In this document: one piece after another, positions 23,198-29,299 of the stretch
Layout of the letters: every line of letters starts with the position of its first letter
How positions within the stretch are numbered: position 1 is the stretch's first letter
From: Oxalobacteraceae bacterium
GTDB taxonomy: Bacteria; Pseudomonadota; Gammaproteobacteria; Burkholderiales; Burkholderiaceae_D
Direction: 5' to 3'
Assembly (NCBI GenBank): GCA_003537575.1
Contig: DPRS01000005.1
Span: 1-32,376, forward strand
Length of the DNA stretch: 32,376 nt
The notes under the pieces: generated by a model
Databases searched by the model: none
Told to the model about the DNA's origin: nothing
What the model saw: the letters and a program-made list of their open reading frames with translations, nothing else
Translations under genes and position numbers: made by a program

Positions 23198-24460
23198 ATG
23201 CCCAAATTAGCCACGCCTCTTACAGACATTCAAGCCCGCACCGCAAAAGCCAAGGCCGAACCCTACAAACTGTCGGACGGCGGCGGTCTTTATTTGTTGG
23301 TCAATAAAGATGGTGCCCGCTACTGGCGCATGGATTACCGCCATACAGATAAGCGAAAAACGCTGGCGCTTGGCAAATACCCCGAAGTATCGCTTGCAGA
23401 AGCTCGAGAAAAGCGCACGGCGGCCCGCAAACTGTTGAATGAGGGGGTAGACCCCGGCGAGCACAAGAAAGAGCAGCGGCAGTCTAAAATTGCGGCGGCG
23501 GCTAACACGTTTGAAAAGCTGGCCCGCGAATGGCACACCAACAAGTTACCCACCTGGAGCGAGTCAACGGCACGGGATACCTTGCGGCGGCTTGAACAAG
23601 ACATATTCCCAGAAATCGGCGCTATGCCAATCGGGGCGATTACTCACCAACACATGATTGCTGCGCTGCGTAAGATCGAATCTCGTGGCGCTTATGAGGT
23701 CGCCCACCGTATCAAGGCGACTTGCGCCCGCGTGTTCAGCTACGCCAGTCAGCAAGGTATCGAGAACCGAAACCCGGCCGCCGACATGAAGGACGTATTG
23801 AAGCCGGTCAAAGCGGGGCATTTTGCAGCGATCACCGCCGACGAGTTGCCCGCGTTCCTTACGGCGATGGACAAGAACGACGCCCGCCTGTTCAAGCCCA
23901 CGCGGATTGCCCTGCGCTTGATGATGCTGGTTTTTGTGCGCACGTCCGAATTGATCGAAACCCCATGGAGCGAAATAGACCTTGAAAAAGGCGAATGGAT
24001 CATCCCATGGCAGCGCATGAAGCGCGGCAAGTTGACGGTAAATCCAGACACCACTAATCACCATGTTTGCTTATCCAAACAGGCGCTAGAACTGTTGCGA
24101 GAGCTGCACCAGTACACGGGCGGCGGGAAATACCTGTTCCCGAATCAGCGCGATCACAAAAAGCCAATGAGCAACGGCGCAATTCTGGCGGCATTGAAGC
24201 GCATGGGCTACCAGAACCGAATGACCGGCCACGGCTTCCGAGCACTCGCAATGTCCACCATCAAAGAGCGCTTGGGCTACCGGCATGAAGTCGTAGACCG
24301 TCAGTTAGCACACGCACAAAAGGACAAAGTGGCAAGCGCATACGATCGTGCGCAATTTTTGGAAGAGCGCAAAGTAATGATGCAGGATTGGGCAAATTTC
24401 ATTGACGGCATAGCAAGCGGCAACGTGGTTGCCGGTAACTTTGGAAGGCAGGCAGCATGA
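23198..24460 (+). CDS. P4-type site-specific tyrosine integrase
   Basis: A 420-aa tyrosine recombinase with an N-terminal DUF4102-type arm-binding domain (YKLSDGGGLYLLV, YRHTDKRKTLALGKYPEVSLAEAR, about 22-90), a core-binding domain (about 100-200) and a catalytic domain. Catalytic residues visible are Arg248 (VFVRTSELIETPWSEID), His345 and Arg348 (TGHGFR), His372 (QLAHA) and the nucleophile Tyr382 (SAYDR). It catalyses recombination between the element and the tRNA-Ser 3' end. A TTG 54 nt upstream would extend the frame through the inverted repeat. The ATG at 23198 matches the usual start of the family (MPKL...), so it is chosen. The stop overlaps the next gene by ATGA. Confidence 0.95.
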   Translation: MPKLATPLTDIQARTAKAKAEPYKLSDGGGLYLLVNKDGARYWRMDYRHTDKRKTLALGKYPEVSLAEAREKRTAARKLLNEGVDPGEHKKEQRQSKIAAAANTFEKLAREWHTNKLPTWSESTARDTLRRLEQDIFPEIGAMPIGAITHQHMIAALRKIESRGAYEVAHRIKATCARVFSYASQQGIENRNPAADMKDVLKPVKAGHFAAITADELPAFLTAMDKNDARLFKPTRIALRLMMLVFVRTSELIETPWSEIDLEKGEWIIPWQRMKRGKLTVNPDTTNHHVCLSKQALELLRELHQYTGGGKYLFPNQRDHKKPMSNGAILAALKRMGYQNRMTGHGFRALAMSTIKERLGYRHEVVDRQLAHAQKDKVASAYDRAQFLEERKVMMQDWANFIDGIASGNVVAGNFGRQAA

Positions 24461-24885
24461 GCGGGAATATTGATCCAAAACTATTGCGCTTAATGCAGGA
24501 GGCCGGCCGGCGAATGTCAGCCCAACAGGAAGCCGAAGAGCTTAGAGAACAACTAAAAGAGCAAGAACAACGCCATCGACGCGAGCTTGAATTGGCAATT
24601 CAAGCAAGAAAAGAACAGCCAAGGGAGTTCAAGATGTTTCGCGGTGTGCTTGGCCCCGTGATTAATGAGGCGCGCAAAATTGCGACTGACCCAGATGATT
24701 ACCAATCGGTTTGGAATGCATTGGTGAAGATCGCGAGCAATAACAACCGTCCAGCACCCTTGCTTGGCGCGGCAGTAGGGCAAGCAGGAATCCCTTATAA
24801 GAAATCATCAGGAGAAAAAGAGTATTTCACGATAAACGCATTGAGGATGCGTCTTACAAGATCAAGTGCCCAAAAAAGAAAATAA
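24457..24885 (+). CDS. Coiled-coil hypothetical protein coupled to the integrase
   Basis: A 142-aa protein, not recognised. Residues about 18-52 (AQQEAEELREQLKEQEQRHRRELELAIQ segment) are a strongly charged heptad-like coiled coil. Residues 58-110 are mixed helical (RGVLGPVINEARKIATDPDDYQSVWNALVKIA). The C-terminus (EYFTINALRMRLTRSSAQKRK) is basic and could be a small HTH or nucleic-acid-binding tail. ATG at 24457 overlaps the integrase TGA, so it is translationally coupled and may act with the integrase, for example as a directionality or accessory factor. That is inference only. Confidence 0.75.
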   Translation: MSGNIDPKLLRLMQEAGRRMSAQQEAEELREQLKEQEQRHRRELELAIQARKEQPREFKMFRGVLGPVINEARKIATDPDDYQSVWNALVKIASNNNRPAPLLGAAVGQAGIPYKKSSGEKEYFTINALRMRLTRSSAQKRK

Positions 24886-24936
24886 CGCGTTATTGCACGC
24901 TACTGCACGTTTCAATAGAAATTAGCCGCTCCTTCC

Positions 24937-24959
24937 TATAATCAGATTAGGCAAATCTG
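24937..24959 (+). promoter_or_regulatory. -10 box and overlapping palindrome upstream of alpA-like gene
   Basis: TATAAT (24937-24942) is immediately followed by the inverted repeat CAGATT (24943-24948) / AATCTG (24954-24959), which would cover the transcription start. This fits a repressed promoter for the small-gene operon. The -35 is poor. Upstream, TTGCACGCTACTGCACG contains two GCACG half-repeats. Confidence 0.5.
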
Positions 24960-25005
24960 TATCGCAATGGGCAATACAGGAAGTGGCTGAACAATGGAGA
25001 AACGT

Positions 25006-25218
25006 ATGGCAGAAATTCAGATTGAAGACATAGTGCAGGCAGCTCGGCGAACTCTGCAATGCAGGACCAAAATTTATCAAGGAATTAAAGAAAAGACATT
25101 CCCTCAACCGATCAAACTTGGCGCTCGTCGGATTGGGTTTATTTCATCTGAAATTGATGAATGGATTGCCGCACGCATAGCCGAAAGCCGCCCAGACACG
25201 AAAGCGAGGGCGCAATGA
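25006..25218 (+). CDS. AlpA-family phage regulatory protein
   Basis: A 70-aa single-HTH (MerR/excisionase-like) protein. The family pattern is clear: TLQCRTKIYQGIKEKTFPQPIKLGARRIGFISSEIDEWIAARI. AlpA proteins regulate integrase/excision in P4-like elements, which fits this context. The preferred start is ATG at 25006, because TGGAG lies 6-9 nt upstream; an in-frame ATG at 24994 would add four residues with AGGA too far away. Its stop overlaps the next start (ATGA), beginning a tight cluster of small genes. Confidence 0.87.
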   Translation: MAEIQIEDIVQAARRTLQCRTKIYQGIKEKTFPQPIKLGARRIGFISSEIDEWIAARIAESRPDTKARAQ

Positions 25219-25439
25219 CCAAGCAACGGAAACGCTTCAAGCTGCTTTACATTCACGACCGCGAAGACATGGCAAAAGCCGTCGAAGACGCAAATTCTAT
25301 GTTCGGTGACGAATCGACCGTAAAAGAATCATTTGACGCTCTGTCGAGCCTAATTCGCGCCGGTTCGGATCGCTCTGTCATCCTGCTTGATCAGGGCTAC
25401 CAGCAGGAAGACGAAACAGAAGGAGAACTGAAATGCTGA
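25215..25439 (+). CDS. Hypothetical small acidic protein
   Basis: A 74-aa protein, not recognised. The start is MTKQRKRFKLLYIHDREDMAKA; the C-terminus is acidic (QGYQQEDETEGELKC). A mixed alpha/beta pattern is likely. ATG at 25215 overlaps the alpA stop by 4 nt, and the stop overlaps the next gene by 7 nt, so it is certainly part of the same operon. No function is proposed beyond an element accessory role. Confidence 0.75.
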   Translation: MTKQRKRFKLLYIHDREDMAKAVEDANSMFGDESTVKESFDALSSLIRAGSDRSVILLDQGYQQEDETEGELKC

Positions 25440-25648
25440 AACAGCCATTCGCACCTGATTGCTTCTATGCGATCACGCCGGAAATCGTCAAACAGACCAT
25501 TGAAGAGTCCGAAATCTTGCACACGGTAGAAATGGGCGGCGGGGTGACAATCCATTGCGGCATTCGGTTTGGCCGCCCTGTATGGCTCATGGAGAACCCC
25601 AATGGCTTAAGCGCTGCTTGGTATGATGATTCGCCCACCATGCATTAA
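25433..25648 (+). CDS. Hypothetical small protein
   Basis: A 71-aa protein, not recognised. It has two or three predicted beta strands (LHTVEMGGGVTIHCGIRFGRPVWLMENPNGL) and no membrane segment. AGGAG lies 8 nt upstream of ATG 25433, and the start lies inside the previous gene. The good ribosome binding site and overlap support its being real. Confidence 0.75.
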   Translation: MLKQPFAPDCFYAITPEIVKQTIEESEILHTVEMGGGVTIHCGIRFGRPVWLMENPNGLSAAWYDDSPTMH

Positions 25649-25656
25649 TTTGCATC

Positions 25657-26433
25657 ATGGCGGCAAATCATCACAGGGCGAGCAATAAAACCGTTGAGGA
25701 AGCCGGCTTAACCCCTTTGGCCCTGCTTATCGCAGGTGCGTCTACTGCAAAAATTGATGAGGTAAAAGCCGGCTTACAACAAGCCCCAACTACCGACTTA
25801 ATCAGCAAGAGCGGCACGGCGTATTTAAAAGGCCAAAGGGCTTCCGCTTTTCTGCTGGCGCTGGAATTGACTGAACGCGGGATAGCGCCATATTTCAGGC
25901 GGCAGGACATAGCATTACCGGAGTCGCCATTTAGCGCGTCCGTCAACCATGAATACGATCTATTGGTACATGATCTGATTTGGCTGGCTAGATGGCATCA
26001 GATCGGCGATATAGTCACCTGGAACTCCGCTTCATGGAAGCGGCTATTTTCTCGCGCTGACTCGCTGTTTTATCTTGGCAACCGGCCGATCTGGTTAATC
26101 GTCAAGCGAATGAAACTCACCCAGCGCCAGCAATGGGAATTGCGGCTGTTAAAGTCGAAACCGATTAAGCAAAAGGCGCGTGGCCTGGAACAAAGGACAG
26201 CAAGGATATATGACACCATGGCGGCATCGCTCCCCCGGATCATGAGAACCGGCATGGATGAAGCCACGGCACATGCCCTACTTAGAAAAAGAAAGCGGCT
26301 ATGGATATGCGCTGAAATGTGCGAATGGTCGCCCAAGGAAACAGGCCACCTTTATACCTGTATGACCGGCGAAGTGCTGACGAAAAGCCATGTGGAATAT
26401 CAGCTAAAAAAGATCGCTGAGTATAGACGTTAA
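25657..26433 (+). CDS. Hypothetical protein with possible C-terminal HTH, largest unknown of the element
   Basis: A 258-aa, mostly helical protein, not recognised. The N-terminal part (EEAGLTPLALLIAGASTAKIDEVKAGL) is helical. The middle is rich in Trp and basic residues (LLVHDLIWLARWHQIGDIVTWNSASWKRLF, IWLIVKRMKLTQRQQWELRLLKSKPIKQKARGLEQR). The C-terminus (RLWICAEMCEWSPKETGHLYTCMTGEVLTKSHVEYQLKKIAEYR) has the spacing of a helix-turn-helix. It starts 8 nt after the previous gene with no clear ribosome binding site. The iteron-like repeats begin 70 nt after its stop, so it could bind them as a replication initiator or partition-type regulator. This is inference from position only; no Rep or primase motif is seen. 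Confidence 0.75.
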   Translation: MAANHHRASNKTVEEAGLTPLALLIAGASTAKIDEVKAGLQQAPTTDLISKSGTAYLKGQRASAFLLALELTERGIAPYFRRQDIALPESPFSASVNHEYDLLVHDLIWLARWHQIGDIVTWNSASWKRLFSRADSLFYLGNRPIWLIVKRMKLTQRQQWELRLLKSKPIKQKARGLEQRTARIYDTMAASLPRIMRTGMDEATAHALLRKRKRLWICAEMCEWSPKETGHLYTCMTGEVLTKSHVEYQLKKIAEYRR

Positions 26434-26477
26434 GTTGATTACAAAATCCATCATCAATGCCATGCACGGTATCTTGT

Positions 26478-26496
26478 CCAGAATCTTCGATTCTGG
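26478..26496. repeat. Perfect 8-bp hairpin with 3-nt loop
   Basis: CCAGAATC (26478-26485) and GATTCTGG (26489-26496) lie 45 nt after the 258-aa gene, without a T-run. It may be a weak terminator, or part of the repeat region that follows. Confidence 0.6.
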
Positions 26497-26502
26497 GGTA
26501 TT

Positions 26503-26622
26503 CAGCACACCCTTAAAAGCCAATACCAGAAAGGCTTTGAAGGGTGTGCGGAACCATCAACAAAACTGACGGTTTTAGGGGTGTGCCAGCACACCCTTCC
26601 ATTCATTTTTCAGCATACCCTT
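26503..26622. repeat. Cluster of five GCACACCCTT-type repeats (iteron-like)
   Basis: Copies are CAGCACACCCTT (26503-26514, plus), AAGGGTGTGC (26540-26549, minus), AGGGGTGTGC (26577-26586, minus, one mismatch), CAGCACACCCTT (26587-26598, plus) and CAGCATACCCTT (26611-26622, plus, one mismatch). The third and fourth form a palindrome, GGGTGTGC-CA-GCACACCC (26579-26596). The first three start 37 nt apart. Such clusters are typical of replication origins or multi-copy regulator sites. The 240-bp stretch 26434-26673 otherwise holds no gene. Confidence 0.8.
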
Positions 26623-26673
26623 CAAGCCCCGATATACCCCGAAAATTCACCTATTTAAACAGAAGGAAACGAA

Positions 26674-26844
26674 ATGAAATTATTGAATTTACAGGACGCG
26701 GCCGACTATCTTGAAACCGCAACTATCGAACATTCTCACGACGCCGGCTTCGCCGTGATTCACAGCGGCCGAACATCAAGCGGCATCCGTTTTGTAATGG
26801 TGAATGACTGCCAAGGGGATTCCGCGCTGACTGAGTTTATTTAG
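26674..26844 (+). CDS. Hypothetical 56-aa protein
   Basis: A small frame with ATG at 26674 preceded by AGAAGGA (6-10 nt spacing). The protein starts MKLLNLQDAADYLETATIEH and ends DSALTEFI. The first 20 residues look like the start of a helical DNA-binding or excisionase-like protein (LQDAADYLE), followed by a beta-type segment (GFAVIHSGRTSSGIRFVMVND). The family is not recognised. The 203-bp stretch after it (26845-27047) is AT-rich, contains an imperfect hairpin (about 26847-26887) and no gene. Confidence 0.65.
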   Translation: MKLLNLQDAADYLETATIEHSHDAGFAVIHSGRTSSGIRFVMVNDCQGDSALTEFI

Positions 26845-27047
26845 TGAGTTGGGGGGCGGTAGAAAAACAATTATTTATCTGCCGTCCCAACTTTGTACGT
26901 CATATTCAATAGTCTTAGAAAAAAATCATCTGCCGGAAGGTGTACGTTCAAAATTTTTTTACGTTTAAAAATATTTAATTCTTATACAGCGACCTAGACG
27001 CCCGAGTGCAACGCTATGCTAGACCATCCTGCGCGATGCCACAGCAA

Positions 27048-27785
27048 CTAAAAAGCCATACCCACAAGGCAGTTATCGAAAATACACGACGTCAATTCAC
27101 TTATGCTTCCGTTGGGCTGAGTGACTTTTAAAAAGTCGCCATTTGCCTCAAAGCGAATGCCTCCGAGTGACATATTTAGCTTCTCTACGATCACCGTCTT
27201 TGGAGGATCGACGCGGAGCACAAGGTGAACGACTTTATGCGCCTCACGTATGGTTATTGTTTGGCCTTTGACCTCCACATCCCATGAGTTGGAAAATGCT
27301 TTCCATTCATTGTCTTCAATGACAAGACTTACCTCACCATTGGAGTCTGTGAATAATCCAGAGAACAAGAACGGCTCACCTTCCGTCTCCGGTGGACGAA
27401 TGCGGAATAAGGGGTGTCCTGAGACTTGAATCGGAGTTGGGCAATTCGTTAACAAGACGCCGCCAAATCTGAGAGCAGGGTGAACTTCCACAAAATCAAA
27501 GAACTCCCTCGCATAGCCGACCTGCCTGCATTTTGGGCTTCGCATAGCGAGCTTTACCCGAGCTTTAGACCACATTCGAGTAGTTATTTTCGCGTGGCAT
27601 TGAGGGCACAATAGTGCTATTGCCTCTGGATCATGTATTTTTGCGTCTTTGAATTCGGGATCAACATGCTCGTATTGAACAATTCCAAGGCCACAAATAA
27701 CGCACCCGAATCCACAGCGCTGTCTAACAAGGCGCTTCACGTCTGCGGGGATATCTCTACTGAGTCCGTATGCGTTGTATGTCAT
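27048..27785 (-). CDS. HNH-type nuclease-like protein with C-terminal beta-rich domain
   Basis: A 245-aa protein. The N-terminal 70 residues form an HNH/treble-clef zinc finger: CVIC (Cys28, Cys31), YEHVDPEF (His40), HDPEAIALLCPQCH (His51, Cys60, Cys63, His64). The usual Asn of the motif (NLxLLC) is replaced by Ala55 or a neighbour, so cleavage activity is plausible but not certain. Residues about 95-245 are mostly beta strands (VSLVIEDNEWKAFSNSWDVEVKGQTITIREAHKVVHLVLRVD) with no recognised family. It lies 23 nt after the membrane-protein gene on the same strand, opposite to the rest of the element, and is low in GC. ATG at 27785; the Shine-Dalgarno is weak. It is a candidate effector of a defence pair. 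Confidence 0.8.
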   Translation of the reverse strand: MTYNAYGLSRDIPADVKRLVRQRCGFGCVICGLGIVQYEHVDPEFKDAKIHDPEAIALLCPQCHAKITTRMWSKARVKLAMRSPKCRQVGYAREFFDFVEVHPALRFGGVLLTNCPTPIQVSGHPLFRIRPPETEGEPFLFSGLFTDSNGEVSLVIEDNEWKAFSNSWDVEVKGQTITIREAHKVVHLVLRVDPPKTVIVEKLNMSLGGIRFEANGDFLKVTQPNGSISELTSCIFDNCLVGMAF

Positions 27786-27808
27786 CTGCTTTTTTTAAGG
27801 TCTAACGT

Positions 27809-28303
27809 TCAAGGCAAGGAGTGCACCCCTTGCGGTACGCTCTTCTCGACCACAATGTTAGGCGATGTTTGACCATGGATCGCTGATGTAGGGATGCGAC
27901 TAGACGACAATTCACGATCCACTAATTCGTGTACGCGATTGACAATAAATTTTTCTTGAGTAGCCCAAATCTTGGGAGCCGCATACCCCAGAAGGATTGA
28001 TAAAGCGATGATTTTTGCAAGGGTGGGGAGATTTTCCTGAAGAGCGCCTATGAAATAAAGAGCAATTACCAAACCGAGAATTGCACCAAGCATAAGGCGC
28101 AACGTGAGCCAAGCTCCGCGAGCGGCGCGCAGGTGACTAGAGGCAAAGTAAACTTTCTCACTATCTTTTGGTGGCTGATCAGGGTTAATCGTAGTTAGTA
28201 TGGCTTGAGCAAAACTGCCTAAAACTGCACCAATTGGACAAAATAAGAGTAATGCCAAATCGTACTTTTTAATGCCAAGTTCGGTAAGAAATTCGATAAT
28301 CAT
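27809..28303 (-). CDS. Small three-helix membrane protein paired with the HNH gene
   Basis: A 164-aa protein with hydrophobic helices at about 14-36 (YDLALLLFCPIGAVLGSFAQAI), 67-88 (LTLRLMLGAILGLVIALYFIGA) and 94-110 (LAKIIALSILLGYAAPKIW). A 30-residue loop lies between the first two (TTINPDQPPKDSEKVYFASSHLRAARGAW), and the C-terminal tail of about 50 residues is polar. The open frame continues upstream to a TTG, but ATG at 28303 gives a sensible membrane protein. The family is not recognised; it resembles in layout the small membrane subunits of multi-gene defence and signalling systems. It precedes the HNH gene by 23 nt and is probably co-transcribed. No promoter was pinned down in the 250-bp spacer up to attR. 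Confidence 0.75.
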   Translation of the reverse strand: MIIEFLTELGIKKYDLALLLFCPIGAVLGSFAQAILTTINPDQPPKDSEKVYFASSHLRAARGAWLTLRLMLGAILGLVIALYFIGALQENLPTLAKIIALSILLGYAAPKIWATQEKFIVNRVHELVDRELSSSRIPTSAIHGQTSPNIVVEKSVPQGVHSLP

Positions 28304-28484
28304 ATGGGTATCTATTAATTGGTACTTATATGGGTAAATCTGGCGGTATGCACGGCAGCATAATGCGCCATCATGCGCTTCAGAGCGAAGACATGTTGTA
28401 TTTTGGCAAAATTTATGTCGAAATTGCAACAGCTATTGCAACGAAATGAGTTCGACCTTGGCTTGAGTATCGGAAGTAAAAAAT

Positions 28485-28507
28485 TTTGGCGGTATGGGTG
28501 ACGGTAC
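28485..28507. repeat. Two 11-nt direct repeats, candidate integrase arm-type sites (attR side)
   Basis: TTTGGCGGTAT (28485-28495) and GGTGACGGTAC (28497-28507) stand at a 12-nt period, matching 23143-23165 in 16 of 22 repeat positions. Another GGCGGTATG lies at 28342-28350. The spacer 28304-28560 has no gene. Confidence 0.6.
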
Positions 28508-28560
28508 CAAACCAATTAATAATTGGCAAATCCAGTATTTATGCGGGTTTTCGCCAATGA

Positions 28561-28581
28561 TTGGACTCCCCCTCTCCGCCA
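28561..28581. other. attR: imperfect copy of the tRNA-Ser 3' end
   Basis: TTGGACTCCCCCTC followed by TCCGCCA. Compared with the tRNA end it lacks one TC (two bases) and differs at two T-loop-side positions. It is followed directly by the displaced terminator. Confidence 0.75.
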
Positions 28582-28586
28582 AACAC

Positions 28587-28612
28587 AAAGCCCCGCACAT
28601 GCGGGGCTTTTT
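28587..28612 (+). terminator. Rho-independent terminator, probably the original one of tRNA-Ser
   Basis: A 10-bp stem, AAAGCCCCGC with GCGGGGCTTT (28587-28596 and 28601-28610), has a 4-nt loop and a T-run 28608-28612. It sits 6 nt past the attR CCA, where a tRNA terminator would be. Confidence 0.88.
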
Positions 28613-28620
28613 GTTTGGGC

Positions 28621-28796
28621 GGAGAGAAGCGCGCATGCGCGCGGGGGAGAGAAGCAGGGGTTTCGCGGAGCACTGCTCGGCGCCTGCTGAGCGGCACCGG
28701 CATGCAGGCCGGTGCCTCGAGCTTTTGCGCTTGCAAGCGCAAAAGCCGGGAGAATCTGCGGGGCGGGGTGGCGCGCAGCGACGCGCCGGACCGCAG
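28621..28796. repeat. Palindrome-dense GC-rich non-coding block
   Basis: Five inverted repeats occur in 176 bp. They are GCGCGCATGCGCGC (28629-28642), GAGCACTGCTC (28668-28678), GGCACCGGC/GCCGGTGCC (28693-28701/28708-28716), a 26-bp perfect palindrome (28721-28746) and a nested hairpin (CTGCGG 28756-28761 with CCGCAG 28791-28796, enclosing GGCGCG/CGCGCC 28770-28775/28782-28787). A 10-bp direct repeat GGAGAGAAGC lies at 28621-28630 and 28646-28655. The frames crossing it do not look coding. It may be a REP/BIME-like repeat or a structured RNA. The rest up to 28983 holds nothing else recognised. Confidence 0.65.
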
Positions 28797-28983
28797 GCTT
28801 TCCCACCATCTCCTTACTCCCCTAACACTCCCTACCATCCAATTCATAATGGCAACCCCAAAATTGCCGTATGCTAAAGAAATTCCCACGCTGAGATAAA
28901 TCGCCCTGCTGTCGGAATCCTTCCCAGCTTTGCTGTCCAATCCAGCTAATGACTGGATAGATTCGCGGTTTTCAGGAAAACAT

Positions 28984-29220
28984 ATGGCAACCACCATCAT
29001 GCATAGAAGAACCAATATCGTCACGCTGGAAGAAGGAGAACGCATCGCTGACGAATGTGCTCCCGGAGATATCGCGCTGGTTCAGGAAGACGGTGGCTGG
29101 TGGACCCATTTCGTCGGGGAAGATGGCAGTGTTGAAAGCTATGATGAAGGCTACCCCACTTATAACCAGGCCTTGTGGGCAGCCAAGGCGGTGGCTGAAT
29201 ACTCCTCAGCCGAAGAATAG
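28984..29220 (+). CDS. Hypothetical protein, 78 aa
   Basis: A small acidic protein beginning MATTIMHRRTNIVTLEEGERIADECAPGD. AGGA lies 6 nt before ATG 28984, which decides against the longer frame starting upstream. It is rich in Trp and acidic residues (DGGWWTHFVGEDGSVESYDEGYPTYNQALWAAKAVAEY), with a WW-like beta pattern followed by a helix. There is no signal peptide. The family is not recognised; it is probably a conserved host gene. Confidence 0.7.
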   Translation: MATTIMHRRTNIVTLEEGERIADECAPGDIALVQEDGGWWTHFVGEDGSVESYDEGYPTYNQALWAAKAVAEYSSAEE

Positions 29221-29299
29221 AAACCAAGATGCCGCTGCAGCTCAATTCCCCAGTTTGAAAGCGCGGCTCGCTAGTTCAATTTAGAAACATTAATGTAAT

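Larger units (their letters stand above)
23032..28581 (+). mobile_element. Integrated element (about 5.55 kb genomic island) in tRNA-Ser(GGA)
   Basis: The element is bounded by the tRNA 3' end and its imperfect copy. It carries a P4-type integrase next to the tRNA, an AlpA regulator, several small unrecognised genes, an iteron-like cluster and an HNH/membrane gene pair. Base composition is visibly lower in G+C than the host on both sides, lowest in the last 1.7 kb. No primase, capsid, relaxase or transposase was seen, so it is either a small satellite-like element or a remnant. Autonomous transfer is unlikely. Confidence 0.85.

Noticed and set aside
26503..26622. CRISPR array
   Set aside because: Repeats are only 10-12 bp, in both orientations, with uneven spacing and no cas genes, so they are iteron-like instead.
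27633..27872. 79-codon plus-strand frame across the HNH/membrane gene junction
   Set aside because: It lies antisense to the two supported genes, without a ribosome binding site or motif.
28561..28899. 112-codon frame through the attR/palindrome block
   Set aside because: It crosses a terminator and several palindromes, with a proline/cysteine-rich random look.
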